A stretch of 40,820 nucleotides of DNA, from contig JBCBGC010000069.1 of the NCBI GenBank assembly GCA_038527215.1, positions 1-40,820 on the forward strand, written 5' to 3'. The DNA is from JAWPMV01 sp038527215 (GTDB lineage: Bacteria; Bacteroidota; Bacteroidia; J057). The position numbers and the translations under genes are program-made. A model generated the notes under the pieces. That model saw nothing but the letters and a program-made list of their open reading frames with translations, was not told the origin of the DNA and did not search any database. Numbering within the stretch: position 1 is the first letter of the stretch; each line of letters begins with the position of its first letter. This document shows positions 25,683-35,295 of the stretch, piece after piece.

Positions 25683-26057
25683 TTATTCGAACAGTCCCTC
25701 GTCCCTTTCCAGCATCAGAATCGCGTGCTGAGGGACGATAAAATATTTTTCCCCGCCATACATCACTTCATAGGCACCCTTTTGCAGGAAGATGGCTACA
25801 TCGCCAGGTTTGGCCTGCAAGGGAATGTATTTAGTAGGGTCTTTAACGGGCTTCCAGGGCTCGTCGTCGGAAGGCACCGGGATGGGGAATCCTGGCCCCA
25901 CCTTGATCACGAATCCACTTTGGATCTTTTCCTTTTCCATGACGCCTGGCGGAAGAAAGAGGCCACTATCCGTTCGGTCTTTGGGAGACCTGGGTTTGAT
26001 CAGTATCCGATCCCCTATAATAATGAGTTTCTCTAGTTGTGGATTGGGATTAGCCAT
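25683..26057 (-). CDS. GroES-like co-chaperone
   Basis: About 124 residues from the ATG at 26055-26057. An upstream ATG at 26141 would add 28 residues, but a promoter element at 26099-26106 lies inside that extension, so the shorter form is chosen. The Cpn10 fold shows as IIIGDRILIKPRSP, GLFLPPGVMEKEKIQSGFVI, then KPGDVAIFLQKGAYEVMYGG and YFIVPQHAILML. Compared with GroES (about 97 residues) it has an insertion after VGPGF that is rich in Pro, Asp and Lys. No groEL is beside it, so this is probably a second, stand-alone GroES-type protein. Whether it binds GroEL is uncertain. Confidence 0.85.
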   Translation of the reverse strand: MANPNPQLEKLIIIGDRILIKPRSPKDRTDSGLFLPPGVMEKEKIQSGFVIKVGPGFPIPVPSDDEPWKPVKDPTKYIPLQAKPGDVAIFLQKGAYEVMYGGEKYFIVPQHAILMLERDEGLFE

Positions 26058-26098
26058 AGTGCTTGTTAGGGTGATTGATTTCTCCAGCAATGTTTGAT

Positions 26099-26106
26099 CA
26101 AACTTA
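26099..26106 (-). promoter_or_regulatory. TAnnTTTG element upstream of the GroES-like gene
   Basis: Read on the minus strand the bases are TAAGTTTG, a full match to the Bacteroidota -7 element TAnnTTTG. It is 41 bases before the ATG at 26057. No exact TTTG is seen at the -33 place. It decides for the shorter start of the GroES-like gene. Confidence 0.5.
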
Positions 26107-26141
26107 CTCAATCGAAAATGGCTTTTCAAGCGGGGAGGCAA

Positions 26142-26438
26142 GGAGCAAGCTGCGCTTATACTTAGGTAGAAAGAAGTAAGTATTTATCCCCGACTGAACA
26201 GGAATTTTCAAGGCCTTAGCCTTCCAGGGCTATCAAGGGGCGATTGCGCTGCCACAAATGGTAAACTTGCGAAGTAAAAAAAAGCCGCATTTTTGGCTTC
26301 TGCCGGGCAACTATTCCTACTATATTAGACGTATAGTCAGCAGAAGACTAGGAAAACGACGTTTAAACGAAGATTTTTCTCTTAAATATCAATCGTTTGA
26401 CGTCTTTACGACAGTTTTTTTGAAATACCTGCCGAATA
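26142..26438. other. Gene-free region
   Basis: About 300 bases upstream of the RNA candidate. A 75-codon plus-strand frame here is very basic, matches no family that I know and runs over the promoter of the RNA candidate; I do not accept it as a gene. Confidence 0.4.
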
Positions 26439-26471
26439 TTTGCGTTATTACGAGGAAAATTCGTAACATTG
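26439..26471 (+). promoter_or_regulatory. Orphan Bacteroidota-type promoter
   Basis: TTTG at 26439-26442 and TAACATTG at 26464-26471 are 21 bases apart. This matches TTTG-N19-21-TAnnTTTG with a single mismatch. No protein gene follows for 450 bases, but a strong terminator does. Confidence 0.45.
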
Positions 26472-26477
26472 CAAAGT

Positions 26478-26612
26478 GGCAGTAGCCTACGTTCATTAGC
26501 ATTCAATATCACTTTGAATATAAAATAGTCCCGCTTAGGGATTTATCGAGTATTGTGTTTTCATGGTTGTGCTGTAGGGACGGCTCTGTATTGAGCCGCT
26601 CCCTATTTTTTT
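26478..26612 (+). ncRNA. Candidate small RNA of about 135 nt
   Basis: The span between the orphan promoter and the strong terminator would give a transcript of about 135 nt without a convincing reading frame. Its 3' end is a GC-rich hairpin. The inner part is AT-rich and could pair in several ways (TAGTCCC near 26527 could compete with the terminator arm TAGGGA). I do not recognise a known RNA family. It could instead be an attenuated leader of the protease gene at 26927, although 315 bases separate them. Confidence 0.4.
26575..26612 (+). terminator. Strong orphan terminator
   Basis: TAGGGACGGCTC (26575-26586) pairs with GAGCCG and TCCCTA (26593-26598, 26600-26605), with one bulged base and a six-base loop, followed by seven T (26606-26612). 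No protein gene on the plus strand ends before it; the nearest upstream gene runs the other way. Confidence 0.85.
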
Positions 26613-26926
26613 CGACCATCCCTTCCTTCTCTCAAACTTTTTCGCGTAAGCTAAAAGTTCTCCCCCATTTACGGCCCGATTTTTGGAGTTTACTGAAGTA
26701 AATTCGTACAGCTGAGGTTTTCGTCCTTTCAACCTACTGACGTTGTACGGGTGTACCTGTGTATGCTGGCTCATCTTTATGAAAAAAAGCTAAATCTTTC
26801 GATTAGCTGAAGTGTTTCATCCAGATTGGCTATGTTTTTGTACAGGTAGTTTCAGGCTTATAGCCAATGATCGCATTTCCTACGCTCTGTCATCCAAGCT
26901 AAATGGAGAATAGTGTTTGATGCAGG
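26613..26926. other. Gene-free leader of the metalloprotease gene
   Basis: About 310 bases with no gene I can support. A small dyad AGCTAA / TTAGCT occurs near 26790. TATGTTTT about 95 bases before the protease start is one base from TAnnTTTG and is a weak promoter candidate. Confidence 0.35.
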
Positions 26927-29900
26927 ATGATTTACTTTAAAGGTGCTAAACCCGGGACCTGGCAGCCAAGGTTCTGCCGCGGGTTATTATTATGTATGAG
27001 CTTGATGATGTCGCTGGGTAGCTGGGCCCAGGGCGACCCTCATCAGCGTCCTCACTTGGAGCGATATGCCAATGATTCGGTTTACCGGCAAAAGACCGAT
27101 CAGATCGAGGACTTTATTTACCGCTCGACCAATCTGGCGAATACCAGTGGACGTTCCGTCCTGACCATACCCGTAGTCGTGCATGTGATGCACCTACCTT
27201 CTGAGACAACCCCAGCTGTCAATACCTCCAATCCAACTGATGACCAAATTCAGCAAGCCATCGACTGGCTGAATGATGCTTTTCGCAACCGTAGTCCCTA
27301 CGGAGGCGATCCTTTGTTTTCCAATGCAGGGATTCCCGCTTCCGATACAGAAATAGAATTTTGTCTGGCCAAAGAAGATCCCCAGGGCAATGTAACCACG
27401 GGGATCAACCGCGTGTCTACTTCTCTCTCCAACCTGTTTCGGGATGATCAGTGTCCGGGTAGTAACGCCACCCAGGACCAGTGCCTCAAAGGACTTTCCT
27501 TCTGGAACTCCAACCACTACATGAACATCTGGATTGTCAATGACATCTGTACCTCTGCCAGTACCGGCTATTGTGGTGTGGAAGGATATTCCTATCTGGC
27601 CGCCGCCCATGGAGAGACCTATGATGGATGTGTGATTGATGCCCAGCATTTTGGTACCAATCCAGAAGCCAATGTAGCCTTGATTCATGAGGCCGGACAC
27701 TACCTGAACCTCTTTGATACCTATTTTGATCCTACGGGCGTGGCTACACCTTGTGATAATGCCAACTGTCTGCTGGATGGGGACCGGGTATGTGATACAC
27801 CTCCTGATGCAGATCGGGCAGTGGTAAGTTGCCAGTTAGGTCAATTTGCCAACACCTGTTCTACAGATGCGGATGATACCAGTCCTAATAATCCTTTCAC
27901 TACGGATGTCCAGGACTTATATGAGAATTATATGGATGGAGGCGATCACGATTGCCACCATATGTATACGCCAGGGCAAAAGGCGCGGATGCGCATTACC
28001 CTCTTAGGGGTACGTTCCAGTCTGCTCAGTTCCAACGGCTGTAATTTTGCCCTGACCAATGCTGCCATTAGCCGGGTGATGAACCCTAAAGTGGTCAATT
28101 GTGAAAGCCCGGTAGCCCCCATCGTAGAGGTGAAAAACCTCGGAAATACGGTGATTGGTGCCATGAAAATTCGTTACGAATTGGATAATGGTGTGGCCCT
28201 CACGCATAGCTGGTCCGGAGACCTTCAGCCAGAACAGATTATTTCTGTGAGCCTGCCGGGCATTCAAGTTGCCCAAGGAAGAAGAGTGCTGACGGCTAGA
28301 ATCATTGATGTCAACGCTCAGGGGCCAGATGCAGACCCGACGGATGATGTTATCAAGACCACCTTTTTACAAACCAATCCTTCTGCCCGAATCGATCAGT
28401 TCCCCTACATGCAGGATTTTGAGGGCATGTCAATGCCCAATGATTGGTCAGTTGGAGACTATGATCAGGTGGTCGGATTTGATCTGATGGGATATACTGA
28501 TTGTAACCGCGTTACCCGGAACCAGGTATTGCGCTACAATACCAACGGAATCTGGAACAATGGCGCAGGTCCAACGGCTTCCAACAATGGAACCATGGAA
28601 GCGCTGGTAAGTCCCGTCATTGATCTCCGCAATAGAAGCACAGCCTTTGTGAGCTTTAACTATGCCTTCAAGCGCATGTGGGATGACAAACCGCTGCGAT
28701 TCAAGGTAAAGGTGATGGAAAAGTGTGGATTGGTCAGTGATATTACTACCCTCTTCAATAAAGGACCATTAGAGTTAGAAACCAGTACCACGGCCTTTGA
28801 TCCTTATGTACAGGCCTGGAGTCCGCCGGATTGCCAGGACTGGGGATTTGACAGCCTCACCCTCGACAACTGGGTTGGACAGGAAATTCGCTTAATCTTT
28901 GAGGTAACTCTCGGTTCTGCTTACAGCCAGAATTTTTACCTGGACAATATCTATATCCAGGCGGAGGAAGTCTGTGAGATCCCGCAGCATATCCCGACGG
29001 AGAAAGGCGTTTATATCGCAGATGAGGTATGCCGGGACGGAGAAGGATGGTCTCACTTTTGGAAAAAAGCGGCCACGGCTCCCGCTACCCAGCAGGATTT
29101 GTTGTTGCTTTCCATCAAAGATTTAGGCGCGAGCGAAGCCGAGATTACGCCGGATCAAGTGAAGGTAATTGTTACGGGCAAAAGAGGAGACGGAGGACAT
29201 GAAATGAGTCAAATCGCTCCTTACGTTAAGAATGTCTTTGGCTGGCAGGTCATGGGCCGTTACTTTCACGTAACTGCTTCTGCCCAACCGGCAAGCCCCT
29301 TGATGGCCCGGTTCTACTTTGACGAAATAGATATCCAGGATATGTCTCAGGCGGTGGATCCCACCCTTTCTGCTGGAAAAGAAGAGGTGTCCCTGTTCCT
29401 GTTGGCTCCTGGGGTTAACCCAGACCCTGCTTCTGGTCATGAAGGTGTGACGGAAGCGCAATACAGTGAATTTGCCTATGGTCAATCGCCAGGGTTTGAA
29501 ACCTGGGCTTTTGATGCGGAAGCTGGCTTTTTCTCTGCTACCTTCCTCACCGATTCGTTGGGAGCGGGAAGCCTGGGAATAGGAAAAGAGGGACATGGCA
29601 TGGGAGCTATGTATCCCACTCCCATCGAAGAGTTAAGGGCAAAACAATCCTTTGGCCGGTTGAAACTGGAGTGGAAGACCACCCAAGAAAAAGAGACTGA
29701 TCAATTTATTTTATATCGATCCCGGAACGGCAATCAGTTTGAAGAAGTGGGTACCCTCCTGGCCAGCGGCAATGCGCAGGGGGAACAGGTCTACGAGCTG
29801 ATCGATGGCGTACCAGAGGATGGAAATAATTATTATAAAGTACACCTTAAGCACGCCAATGGGGTGGAGGTAGTTTCTGATACCCTGAAGTTTTTCTTCG

Positions 29901-30157
29901 ACCCCAGCAAGGCCGTGCGCGTTTTCCCCAACCCCGTAAAAAATCAGTTAAACCTTGAATTGGAAGTTGATCCTGATGTCGTGATTCGCTTTGGGGTTTA
30001 CAATGCCAGTTGGCAACGATTGGCAGAGCAAATCTGGATCTCAGGACAACAAACCCCGGAATTGGACCTCAGTGCCCTTCCCGCTGGGATCTATTTTTAC
30101 GTCGTTTTTTATCAGGGTAAAACATATCGGGGAAAATTGATCAAGCAACCGGATTAA
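26927..30157 (+). CDS. Secreted M43-like metalloprotease with T9SS type A domain
   Basis: A 1076-residue secreted protein. A long signal region (about 1-36) ends GSWAQ. The pappalysin-like (M43) domain covers about 90-370. The zinc motif is HEAGHYLNLFD (254-264): His254, Glu255 and His258 are as expected, but the third ligand place holds Asp264 instead of His. Further marks are the disulphide-rich CDNANCLLDGDRVCDTPP segment and the Met-turn text ENYMDGG, followed by MYTPGQKARM, all typical of M43. After it come a CARDB-like segment (about 390-480), a MAM-like / choice-of-anchor domain (about 490-680), a long unrecognised part, an FN3-like stretch, and the sorting domain (about 1000-1076: VRVFPNPVKNQLNLELEVD, then LSALPAGIYFYVV). 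It probably degrades protein outside the cell. Confidence 0.88.
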   Translation: MIYFKGAKPGTWQPRFCRGLLLCMSLMMSLGSWAQGDPHQRPHLERYANDSVYRQKTDQIEDFIYRSTNLANTSGRSVLTIPVVVHVMHLPSETTPAVNTSNPTDDQIQQAIDWLNDAFRNRSPYGGDPLFSNAGIPASDTEIEFCLAKEDPQGNVTTGINRVSTSLSNLFRDDQCPGSNATQDQCLKGLSFWNSNHYMNIWIVNDICTSASTGYCGVEGYSYLAAAHGETYDGCVIDAQHFGTNPEANVALIHEAGHYLNLFDTYFDPTGVATPCDNANCLLDGDRVCDTPPDADRAVVSCQLGQFANTCSTDADDTSPNNPFTTDVQDLYENYMDGGDHDCHHMYTPGQKARMRITLLGVRSSLLSSNGCNFALTNAAISRVMNPKVVNCESPVAPIVEVKNLGNTVIGAMKIRYELDNGVALTHSWSGDLQPEQIISVSLPGIQVAQGRRVLTARIIDVNAQGPDADPTDDVIKTTFLQTNPSARIDQFPYMQDFEGMSMPNDWSVGDYDQVVGFDLMGYTDCNRVTRNQVLRYNTNGIWNNGAGPTASNNGTMEALVSPVIDLRNRSTAFVSFNYAFKRMWDDKPLRFKVKVMEKCGLVSDITTLFNKGPLELETSTTAFDPYVQAWSPPDCQDWGFDSLTLDNWVGQEIRLIFEVTLGSAYSQNFYLDNIYIQAEEVCEIPQHIPTEKGVYIADEVCRDGEGWSHFWKKAATAPATQQDLLLLSIKDLGASEAEITPDQVKVIVTGKRGDGGHEMSQIAPYVKNVFGWQVMGRYFHVTASAQPASPLMARFYFDEIDIQDMSQAVDPTLSAGKEEVSLFLLAPGVNPDPASGHEGVTEAQYSEFAYGQSPGFETWAFDAEAGFFSATFLTDSLGAGSLGIGKEGHGMGAMYPTPIEELRAKQSFGRLKLEWKTTQEKETDQFILYRSRNGNQFEEVGTLLASGNAQGEQVYELIDGVPEDGNNYYKVHLKHANGVEVVSDTLKFFFDPSKAVRVFPNPVKNQLNLELEVDPDVVIRFGVYNASWQRLAEQIWISGQQTPELDLSALPAGIYFYVVFYQGKTYRGKLIKQPD

Positions 30158-30462
30158 GATCCGCTTGCAGTTGCCTATCAGGTATTTAAACCCTGCTGAT
30201 CGTCTCAGCCTGAAATTCACATCCAGGAAAAACTTCCTGTGGGGTTGGTAGAGCCATTCCCTTGCCTTAGAATATTGACATTTTGGTGAATATTCTTACA
30301 TTCGGGTAAAGGGGATTTCTTTCCCTTTGTGAGCTTGGTAAATTAACTTAGTCATAATTTTCGGCCATAAGGAAGATAAAGGGAGACCCACAGGTTCAAG
30401 TTTTAGCTTAAGTTGCTGATTAGAGGCTTGTTGCGCCTCACTTGCTTGAAAACTCCGATTTT
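30158..30462. other. Leader of the SprB-repeat protein gene
   Basis: About 300 bases without a supportable gene. TTTG at 30326-30329 and TAATTTTC at 30355-30362 resemble promoter elements, but the spacing of 25 is too wide and the second has a mismatch, so the promoter is unsure. Confidence 0.3.
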
Positions 30463-33400
30463 ATGTATCGAATGTTTACCGTTCTGAACAGAGGTCTGCT
30501 TCTTGTCTTTGTAATCACAGGTTTTTTTCATCAACATGCCCGCGCCACGCACGCTATGGGGTCTGATCTTACCTATAGGTGTCTGGGAGGGAATACGTAT
30601 GAAGTCACCCTCACCATTTATCGGGATTGTATAGGCTCCAACCTGACTCCGCAGCAAAACATTGCTTTTTACTCGGATTCATGTGGAGTTGCGACTTACA
30701 TCCTCAAAGCCAATCGGACCAGTATCACCGAACTCTCACCGCTTTGTCCGGCCCAGCAACCTTTCAGTACCTGTAAAGGGGGCCCTTTACCTGGAGTAGA
30801 AGAGCATGTCTACAAGCTAACTACCACCCTGACCCAGTCCTGCCCGGACTGGCGACTGAGCTGGCAGTTGTGCTGCCGGAACTACGCCATCACCAATTCG
30901 GTGATTACGCCCAGTACCCGGATGTACATTGAGTCCTTCCTGAATAATCGGGATGTTACCTGTAACAACTCCCCTTTCTTCACCACCCCTCCGGTACCTT
31001 ACCTGTGTAATGGTCGTCCGTTTTTGTTCAACCACGGGACAGTGGATCCAGATGGAGATTCCCTGGTGTTTGAACTGGCTGATCCTCGGGATTATGTAGC
31101 GGGTAACCCTCAGGATATTCCCTATATGCCGGGTTTTTCGGTCAACTATCCTATGGCCACCAACCCGCCTAACGCCTTTAACTTTGATACCCAATCAGGA
31201 CAGTTTTCCTTCACGCCATCTGGCCTTCAGCAGGGAATCGTTACCCTGATCGTCAAAGAATATCGGAATGGGATGCTGATCGGGTCCACCATTCGGGATC
31301 TTCAGATGGTGGTGATCAACTGTGCCAATGTGCCCCCGAACATTGCGCCGCCCTCTAACGTGAGTGGAGGGCAGTTGAATGGCAATACCTTTTCGGTTTG
31401 TGCCGGCAGTACCCTGAGTTTTGACATTGTGTCCAATGACCTCAACGTTCAGGATATCCTGACCATTTTAACCACAATCGGTACGGCCTTACCGCCCACG
31501 GTTACCTTGAATACTGTAGGAACCAATCCGGTTACTGCATCCTTTAGCTGGCCTACTACCACTGCCGACATTGGCAACTATTTCTTCTCCTTCACGGCGG
31601 AGGATAATGGCTGTCCTTTTGTAGGGCGACAAACCGTAGGCTATAATATCATCGTCCAGACGGGCGAGATTCTGCCTCCTCAGCAGGTCAAAATTTGTCC
31701 GGTTACCACCACGAACGTACAATTATCCACCACCATCCCGAATCCGGGTGGGGTAGGTACCTATTCCTGGAGCCCTGCTAATGGCTTGTCCAATCCGAAC
31801 ATTCCCAATCCGGTGGCCAGTGTAGATAGTGCCACGACCTATACGGTTACTTATCAGGCCCCTGGAGGTTGTCCTATCGTGGAGCCAGTAGAAATCATTA
31901 CCGAAGGTCAGCTGGAAGTATTAGCTGATAGCGTAAGAATATGTCAGGGAGATTCTATCCAGTTGGAAGCGAATTTCACCCTCAATGGCCCACCGGTGCC
32001 CTTTACCTATACCTGGGACCCTCCGGCTACCCTGAGTGATCCAACCATTGCCAATCCTATTGCTTTCCCCAACACCACCACCTTGTATTCGGTTACGGCT
32101 TCCACTCTGACGTGTGGGTTTACCAAAACGGTGTTGGTGGAGGTAGACACCTCCATTAACCTGGCTCCGATGACTGACCAGGCCATTTGTGTGGGAGACT
32201 CTGTGCAGTTGAATCCTACCGGCGTAGGGGTAGGGCAGGCTACTTATCAGTGGCTGCCTATTTTGGGGCTGAGCAATCCGAATATTCGCCAGCCCATGGC
32301 TTCTCCGACCAACGCTACCACCTATACCCTGTTTGTAACCAATGCCTGTGGAGCGGATACGGGAGATGTTACCGTCAGTGTAAATGCACCGCTGATCGTC
32401 AATACTTCTATCATTGATGTGAGTTGTAATGGCGCGAATAATGGATCCATTACAGCTGTTCCCTTAGGCGGGGGAGGCAACGCCACTTATTCCTGGACGC
32501 CCAATGTAGGGAACACCTCAACGGTCAGCAATTTGGCCCCCGGCACCTATGTCGTGAGCGTAACGGATGCAAGTAACTGTACCGGAACGGATACAGCCAT
32601 TGTTTCTGAACCGCCCCCCTTGGTGCTCAATATTGATACGACCATCAACATTTTATGCGTAGGAGAGGCTTCTGGTTCTATCACGGTTTCTGCTACGGGC
32701 GGTACGCCGGGATACCAATATTCCATCGATGGGACGACTTGGCTCAACCTGAATACTTTCAACAGCCTGGCCGTCGGAACTTATACCCTTTCGGTTAGGG
32801 ATTCCAATAACTGTATTGCGACCAGCGCCCCCATTACTTTGACTGAACCAGCTTTGCCACTGGTCGGCCTGGTAGTCTCCAAAGTGAATACTGACTGTAA
32901 CAACCAGGCGGGAGAAATATACCTCGGAGGGACCGGTGGGGTAGCCCCTTATGTCTTCTCGATTGACGGAATCACCTATGACAGCCTGGGCCAATATGTG
33001 GCGCTGGCTCCCGGAACTTATATCGGCCGGGTGCGTGATGCCAATGGTTGTGAGGACCTGGTGAATGTGGATATTATTGATATTGCCGATCCTTACCTGG
33101 ATATCGATACCATCGGTGCGGTTACCTGCTACGGCGGAAATGATGGCTTCATTTCGCTCAATGGCTTTAGCGGAACCCCGCCATATTTGTACTCCTTTAA
33201 TAATGGTCCGCTGGACACCCTGAACGCTTTCTCCGGTCTGGTAGCCGGTGATTATTCCGTGATCCTGGAAGACTCCATTGGGTGCCGCTATACCCTGAAC
33301 TTTCAGATTACCCAGCCCGACTCCCTCTTTGTCGTGGTAGGCGCTCAGCAGGATGTGGATTGTAATGGAAACACCAACGGTTATATCCTGGCCCTGGCAG

Positions 33401-35262
33401 CTGGGGGAATCGCCCCATACCAATATTCTATCGACGGCGTAAACTTCGCTTCCGACAGCTTATTCGATAATCTGCCAGCGAATAATTACACCATCTCGGT
33501 TCTGGATAGCAATAATTGTCCGGCCAGTGTAAATACCGTCCTGGCAGAGCCACAGGTGCTGACAGCCCTGGTAGCGGATAAGCGAGATGTATTGTGTACG
33601 GGTGGATTTGACGGATATGTCGTCTTGGATGCCACGGGTGGTACGCCTGCCTATGAATATTCGATTGACGGAATTCACTTTTTTGCTACCGATAGTTTCC
33701 CAGGCTTGGCAGCGGGTAATTATACCTTCTACGCCATGGACGCCCAGGGTTGTGTAGATTCTATTCTGGTCAATATCCTGGAACCTGGCCCGCTTTCCTT
33801 GCAGATCGGCACCGTTACCGATGCCCGCTGCTTTGGAACGGCCACGGGCTCCATCGCGGTACAAGGTGTTGGCGGCGTGCCTCCTTACCTGTATTCTGCG
33901 GACCAGGGACGTACGTATGAAACCACTTCCGTCCTGAACAACCTGGCCAAAGGCTTATATACCGTCCTGGTCCTGGATGCCAACGGCTGTTTGGCCGAAG
34001 CCTCGACCAGCATCAATGAGCCACCGGATTTGATCGGAGAAATCGAACCGATTCAGATTCCTTGTTTCGGGGATAGCAATGGTCGGGCCGAAGCCCGGGT
34101 CATCGGTGGGGTAGCTCCTTACCAGTATGATTGGTCAAACGGTGCCACTGGCTTTTCGATCAGTAACCTCGGACCAGGCAACTATATCGCTTTGATCACA
34201 GATGATAACAACTGCCAGATTTCCATCAGTACGGAAATCATCGAACCCCCTTTGATGGAGTTCGATACGACCATGCAGATGGACGTTACCTGTTTTGGAG
34301 GTTCAGATGGTATGGCCCTGTCTTCTGTTAGCGGTGGGGTGCCGCCTTATACCTATTATTGGAACGCTCAGCCTTCCAATGATTCTGCCCTGTTGGATAT
34401 CGTTGCGGGTACCTATCGCCTGGAGGTGGTAGATTCTAACAACTGTGCGATCTACGACACCTTTGATATCCGTCAGCCCGATGAACTGATCATTGAGGTG
34501 GTAGAATCAGAAGACTCCTATTGCGACCTGCCCAATGGCAGCATCCTGGTGCAAGCCTCCGGCGGCGTACCAGGCTATAATTACGTTTGGAATACTTCTC
34601 CCCCGCAGTTTGGTAATCTGGCGGTAAACCTGCTCGGCAGCCCCTTGGGTGGCCCTTACCAGGTGGTGGTAACGGATAGTGCTTTATGTACCGATTCGGT
34701 GACCATAGACATACAGGCAGAACCGCTTCCAGTGGCTGCGTTTACCACGGACTTCGCCCCTGCAGATAGCTTTATCGTCAAAGTCTCCAAAGGCGTGCAG
34801 TTTATCAACCAATCCCAAAATGCCATTACCTACTTCTGGGACTTTGGTGATGGCGGGATTTCTTATGATGTCGATCCTAAGCATATCTATGAAGGAGAAG
34901 GTTTCTATCGGGTGATGCTGGTGGCTTATGACGAAAACCAAACCTGCCCAGATACGGCTTTCCTCGGGTTCACCCTTTTACCTCCTGGGGCGATCTATGT
35001 ACCCAATGCCTTTACCCCAAATGAGGACGGTATCAATGAAGGCTTTCATCCTAAAGGGATCGGGGTGGTTTATATGAAAATGGACATTTTTGACCGTTGG
35101 GGAAAACATCTCTGGACCCTCAATAGTATGGACGAAAAATGGCCTGGATTGAACCAAAACATGAATCCGGTACAGGAGGGTGTTTATGTTTGGAAAATGC
35201 ATGCCATCTTAAACGACGGAACCGATATAAGAAGAGCCGGAACGGTTACCTTACTTCGTTAG
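30463..35262 (+). CDS. Giant surface protein with ten SprB repeats, PKD and T9SS type B domain
   Basis: About 1599 residues from the ATG at 30463 (a TTG seven codons earlier is less likely). A signal peptide (about 1-28) is followed by a Cys-rich N-terminal part common in gliding-related proteins (ATHAMGSDLTYRCLGGNTYE). Ig-like domains reach to about 650. Ten SprB-type repeats follow (about 653-1435), each near 80 residues with an early Cys (for example CFGGSDGM), a GGxxPYxYxW or YSIDG core and a late NNC or NGC. Then come a PKD domain (about 1445-1510; YFWDFGDGG) and a gliding-motility-type (type B) C-terminal domain (FTPNEDGINEGF, IFDRWGKHLW, GVYVWKMH). SprB is the moving adhesin of gliding Flavobacteria; this protein may be an adhesin, but gliding is not shown by this window. 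lgt follows after 33 bases. Confidence 0.92.
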   Translation: MYRMFTVLNRGLLLVFVITGFFHQHARATHAMGSDLTYRCLGGNTYEVTLTIYRDCIGSNLTPQQNIAFYSDSCGVATYILKANRTSITELSPLCPAQQPFSTCKGGPLPGVEEHVYKLTTTLTQSCPDWRLSWQLCCRNYAITNSVITPSTRMYIESFLNNRDVTCNNSPFFTTPPVPYLCNGRPFLFNHGTVDPDGDSLVFELADPRDYVAGNPQDIPYMPGFSVNYPMATNPPNAFNFDTQSGQFSFTPSGLQQGIVTLIVKEYRNGMLIGSTIRDLQMVVINCANVPPNIAPPSNVSGGQLNGNTFSVCAGSTLSFDIVSNDLNVQDILTILTTIGTALPPTVTLNTVGTNPVTASFSWPTTTADIGNYFFSFTAEDNGCPFVGRQTVGYNIIVQTGEILPPQQVKICPVTTTNVQLSTTIPNPGGVGTYSWSPANGLSNPNIPNPVASVDSATTYTVTYQAPGGCPIVEPVEIITEGQLEVLADSVRICQGDSIQLEANFTLNGPPVPFTYTWDPPATLSDPTIANPIAFPNTTTLYSVTASTLTCGFTKTVLVEVDTSINLAPMTDQAICVGDSVQLNPTGVGVGQATYQWLPILGLSNPNIRQPMASPTNATTYTLFVTNACGADTGDVTVSVNAPLIVNTSIIDVSCNGANNGSITAVPLGGGGNATYSWTPNVGNTSTVSNLAPGTYVVSVTDASNCTGTDTAIVSEPPPLVLNIDTTINILCVGEASGSITVSATGGTPGYQYSIDGTTWLNLNTFNSLAVGTYTLSVRDSNNCIATSAPITLTEPALPLVGLVVSKVNTDCNNQAGEIYLGGTGGVAPYVFSIDGITYDSLGQYVALAPGTYIGRVRDANGCEDLVNVDIIDIADPYLDIDTIGAVTCYGGNDGFISLNGFSGTPPYLYSFNNGPLDTLNAFSGLVAGDYSVILEDSIGCRYTLNFQITQPDSLFVVVGAQQDVDCNGNTNGYILALAAGGIAPYQYSIDGVNFASDSLFDNLPANNYTISVLDSNNCPASVNTVLAEPQVLTALVADKRDVLCTGGFDGYVVLDATGGTPAYEYSIDGIHFFATDSFPGLAAGNYTFYAMDAQGCVDSILVNILEPGPLSLQIGTVTDARCFGTATGSIAVQGVGGVPPYLYSADQGRTYETTSVLNNLAKGLYTVLVLDANGCLAEASTSINEPPDLIGEIEPIQIPCFGDSNGRAEARVIGGVAPYQYDWSNGATGFSISNLGPGNYIALITDDNNCQISISTEIIEPPLMEFDTTMQMDVTCFGGSDGMALSSVSGGVPPYTYYWNAQPSNDSALLDIVAGTYRLEVVDSNNCAIYDTFDIRQPDELIIEVVESEDSYCDLPNGSILVQASGGVPGYNYVWNTSPPQFGNLAVNLLGSPLGGPYQVVVTDSALCTDSVTIDIQAEPLPVAAFTTDFAPADSFIVKVSKGVQFINQSQNAITYFWDFGDGGISYDVDPKHIYEGEGFYRVMLVAYDENQTCPDTAFLGFTLLPPGAIYVPNAFTPNEDGINEGFHPKGIGVVYMKMDIFDRWGKHLWTLNSMDEKWPGLNQNMNPVQEGVYVWKMHAILNDGTDIRRAGTVTLLR

Positions 35263-35263
35263 T

Positions 35264-35276
35264 TTTTGTACCTTTG
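35264..35276 (+). promoter_or_regulatory. TAnnTTTG promoter element of lgt
   Basis: TACCTTTG at 35269-35276, preceded by a T-run, fully matches the Bacteroidota -7 element. It lies just past the stop of the SprB-repeat gene and 20 bases before the ATG of lgt. It overlaps an upstream in-frame TTG, which argues that the TTG is not the start. No clear -33 element is seen. Confidence 0.5.
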
Positions 35277-35295
35277 GGGCATTGATGATGCCCAT

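Noticed and set aside
26258..26774. Small frames of 75 and 79 codons on both strands around the RNA candidate
   Set aside because: Composition is unlike protein, they overlap the promoter or terminator, and no family pattern is visible.
32420..34740. CRISPR-like or satellite DNA repeats
   Set aside because: The periodicity is at protein level (SprB-type repeats of about 80 residues); the DNA units differ too much and are all in frame.
35266..35295. TTG at 35266 as start of lgt
   Set aside because: It overlaps a TACCTTTG promoter element, and an ATG lies ten codons later at the expected place.
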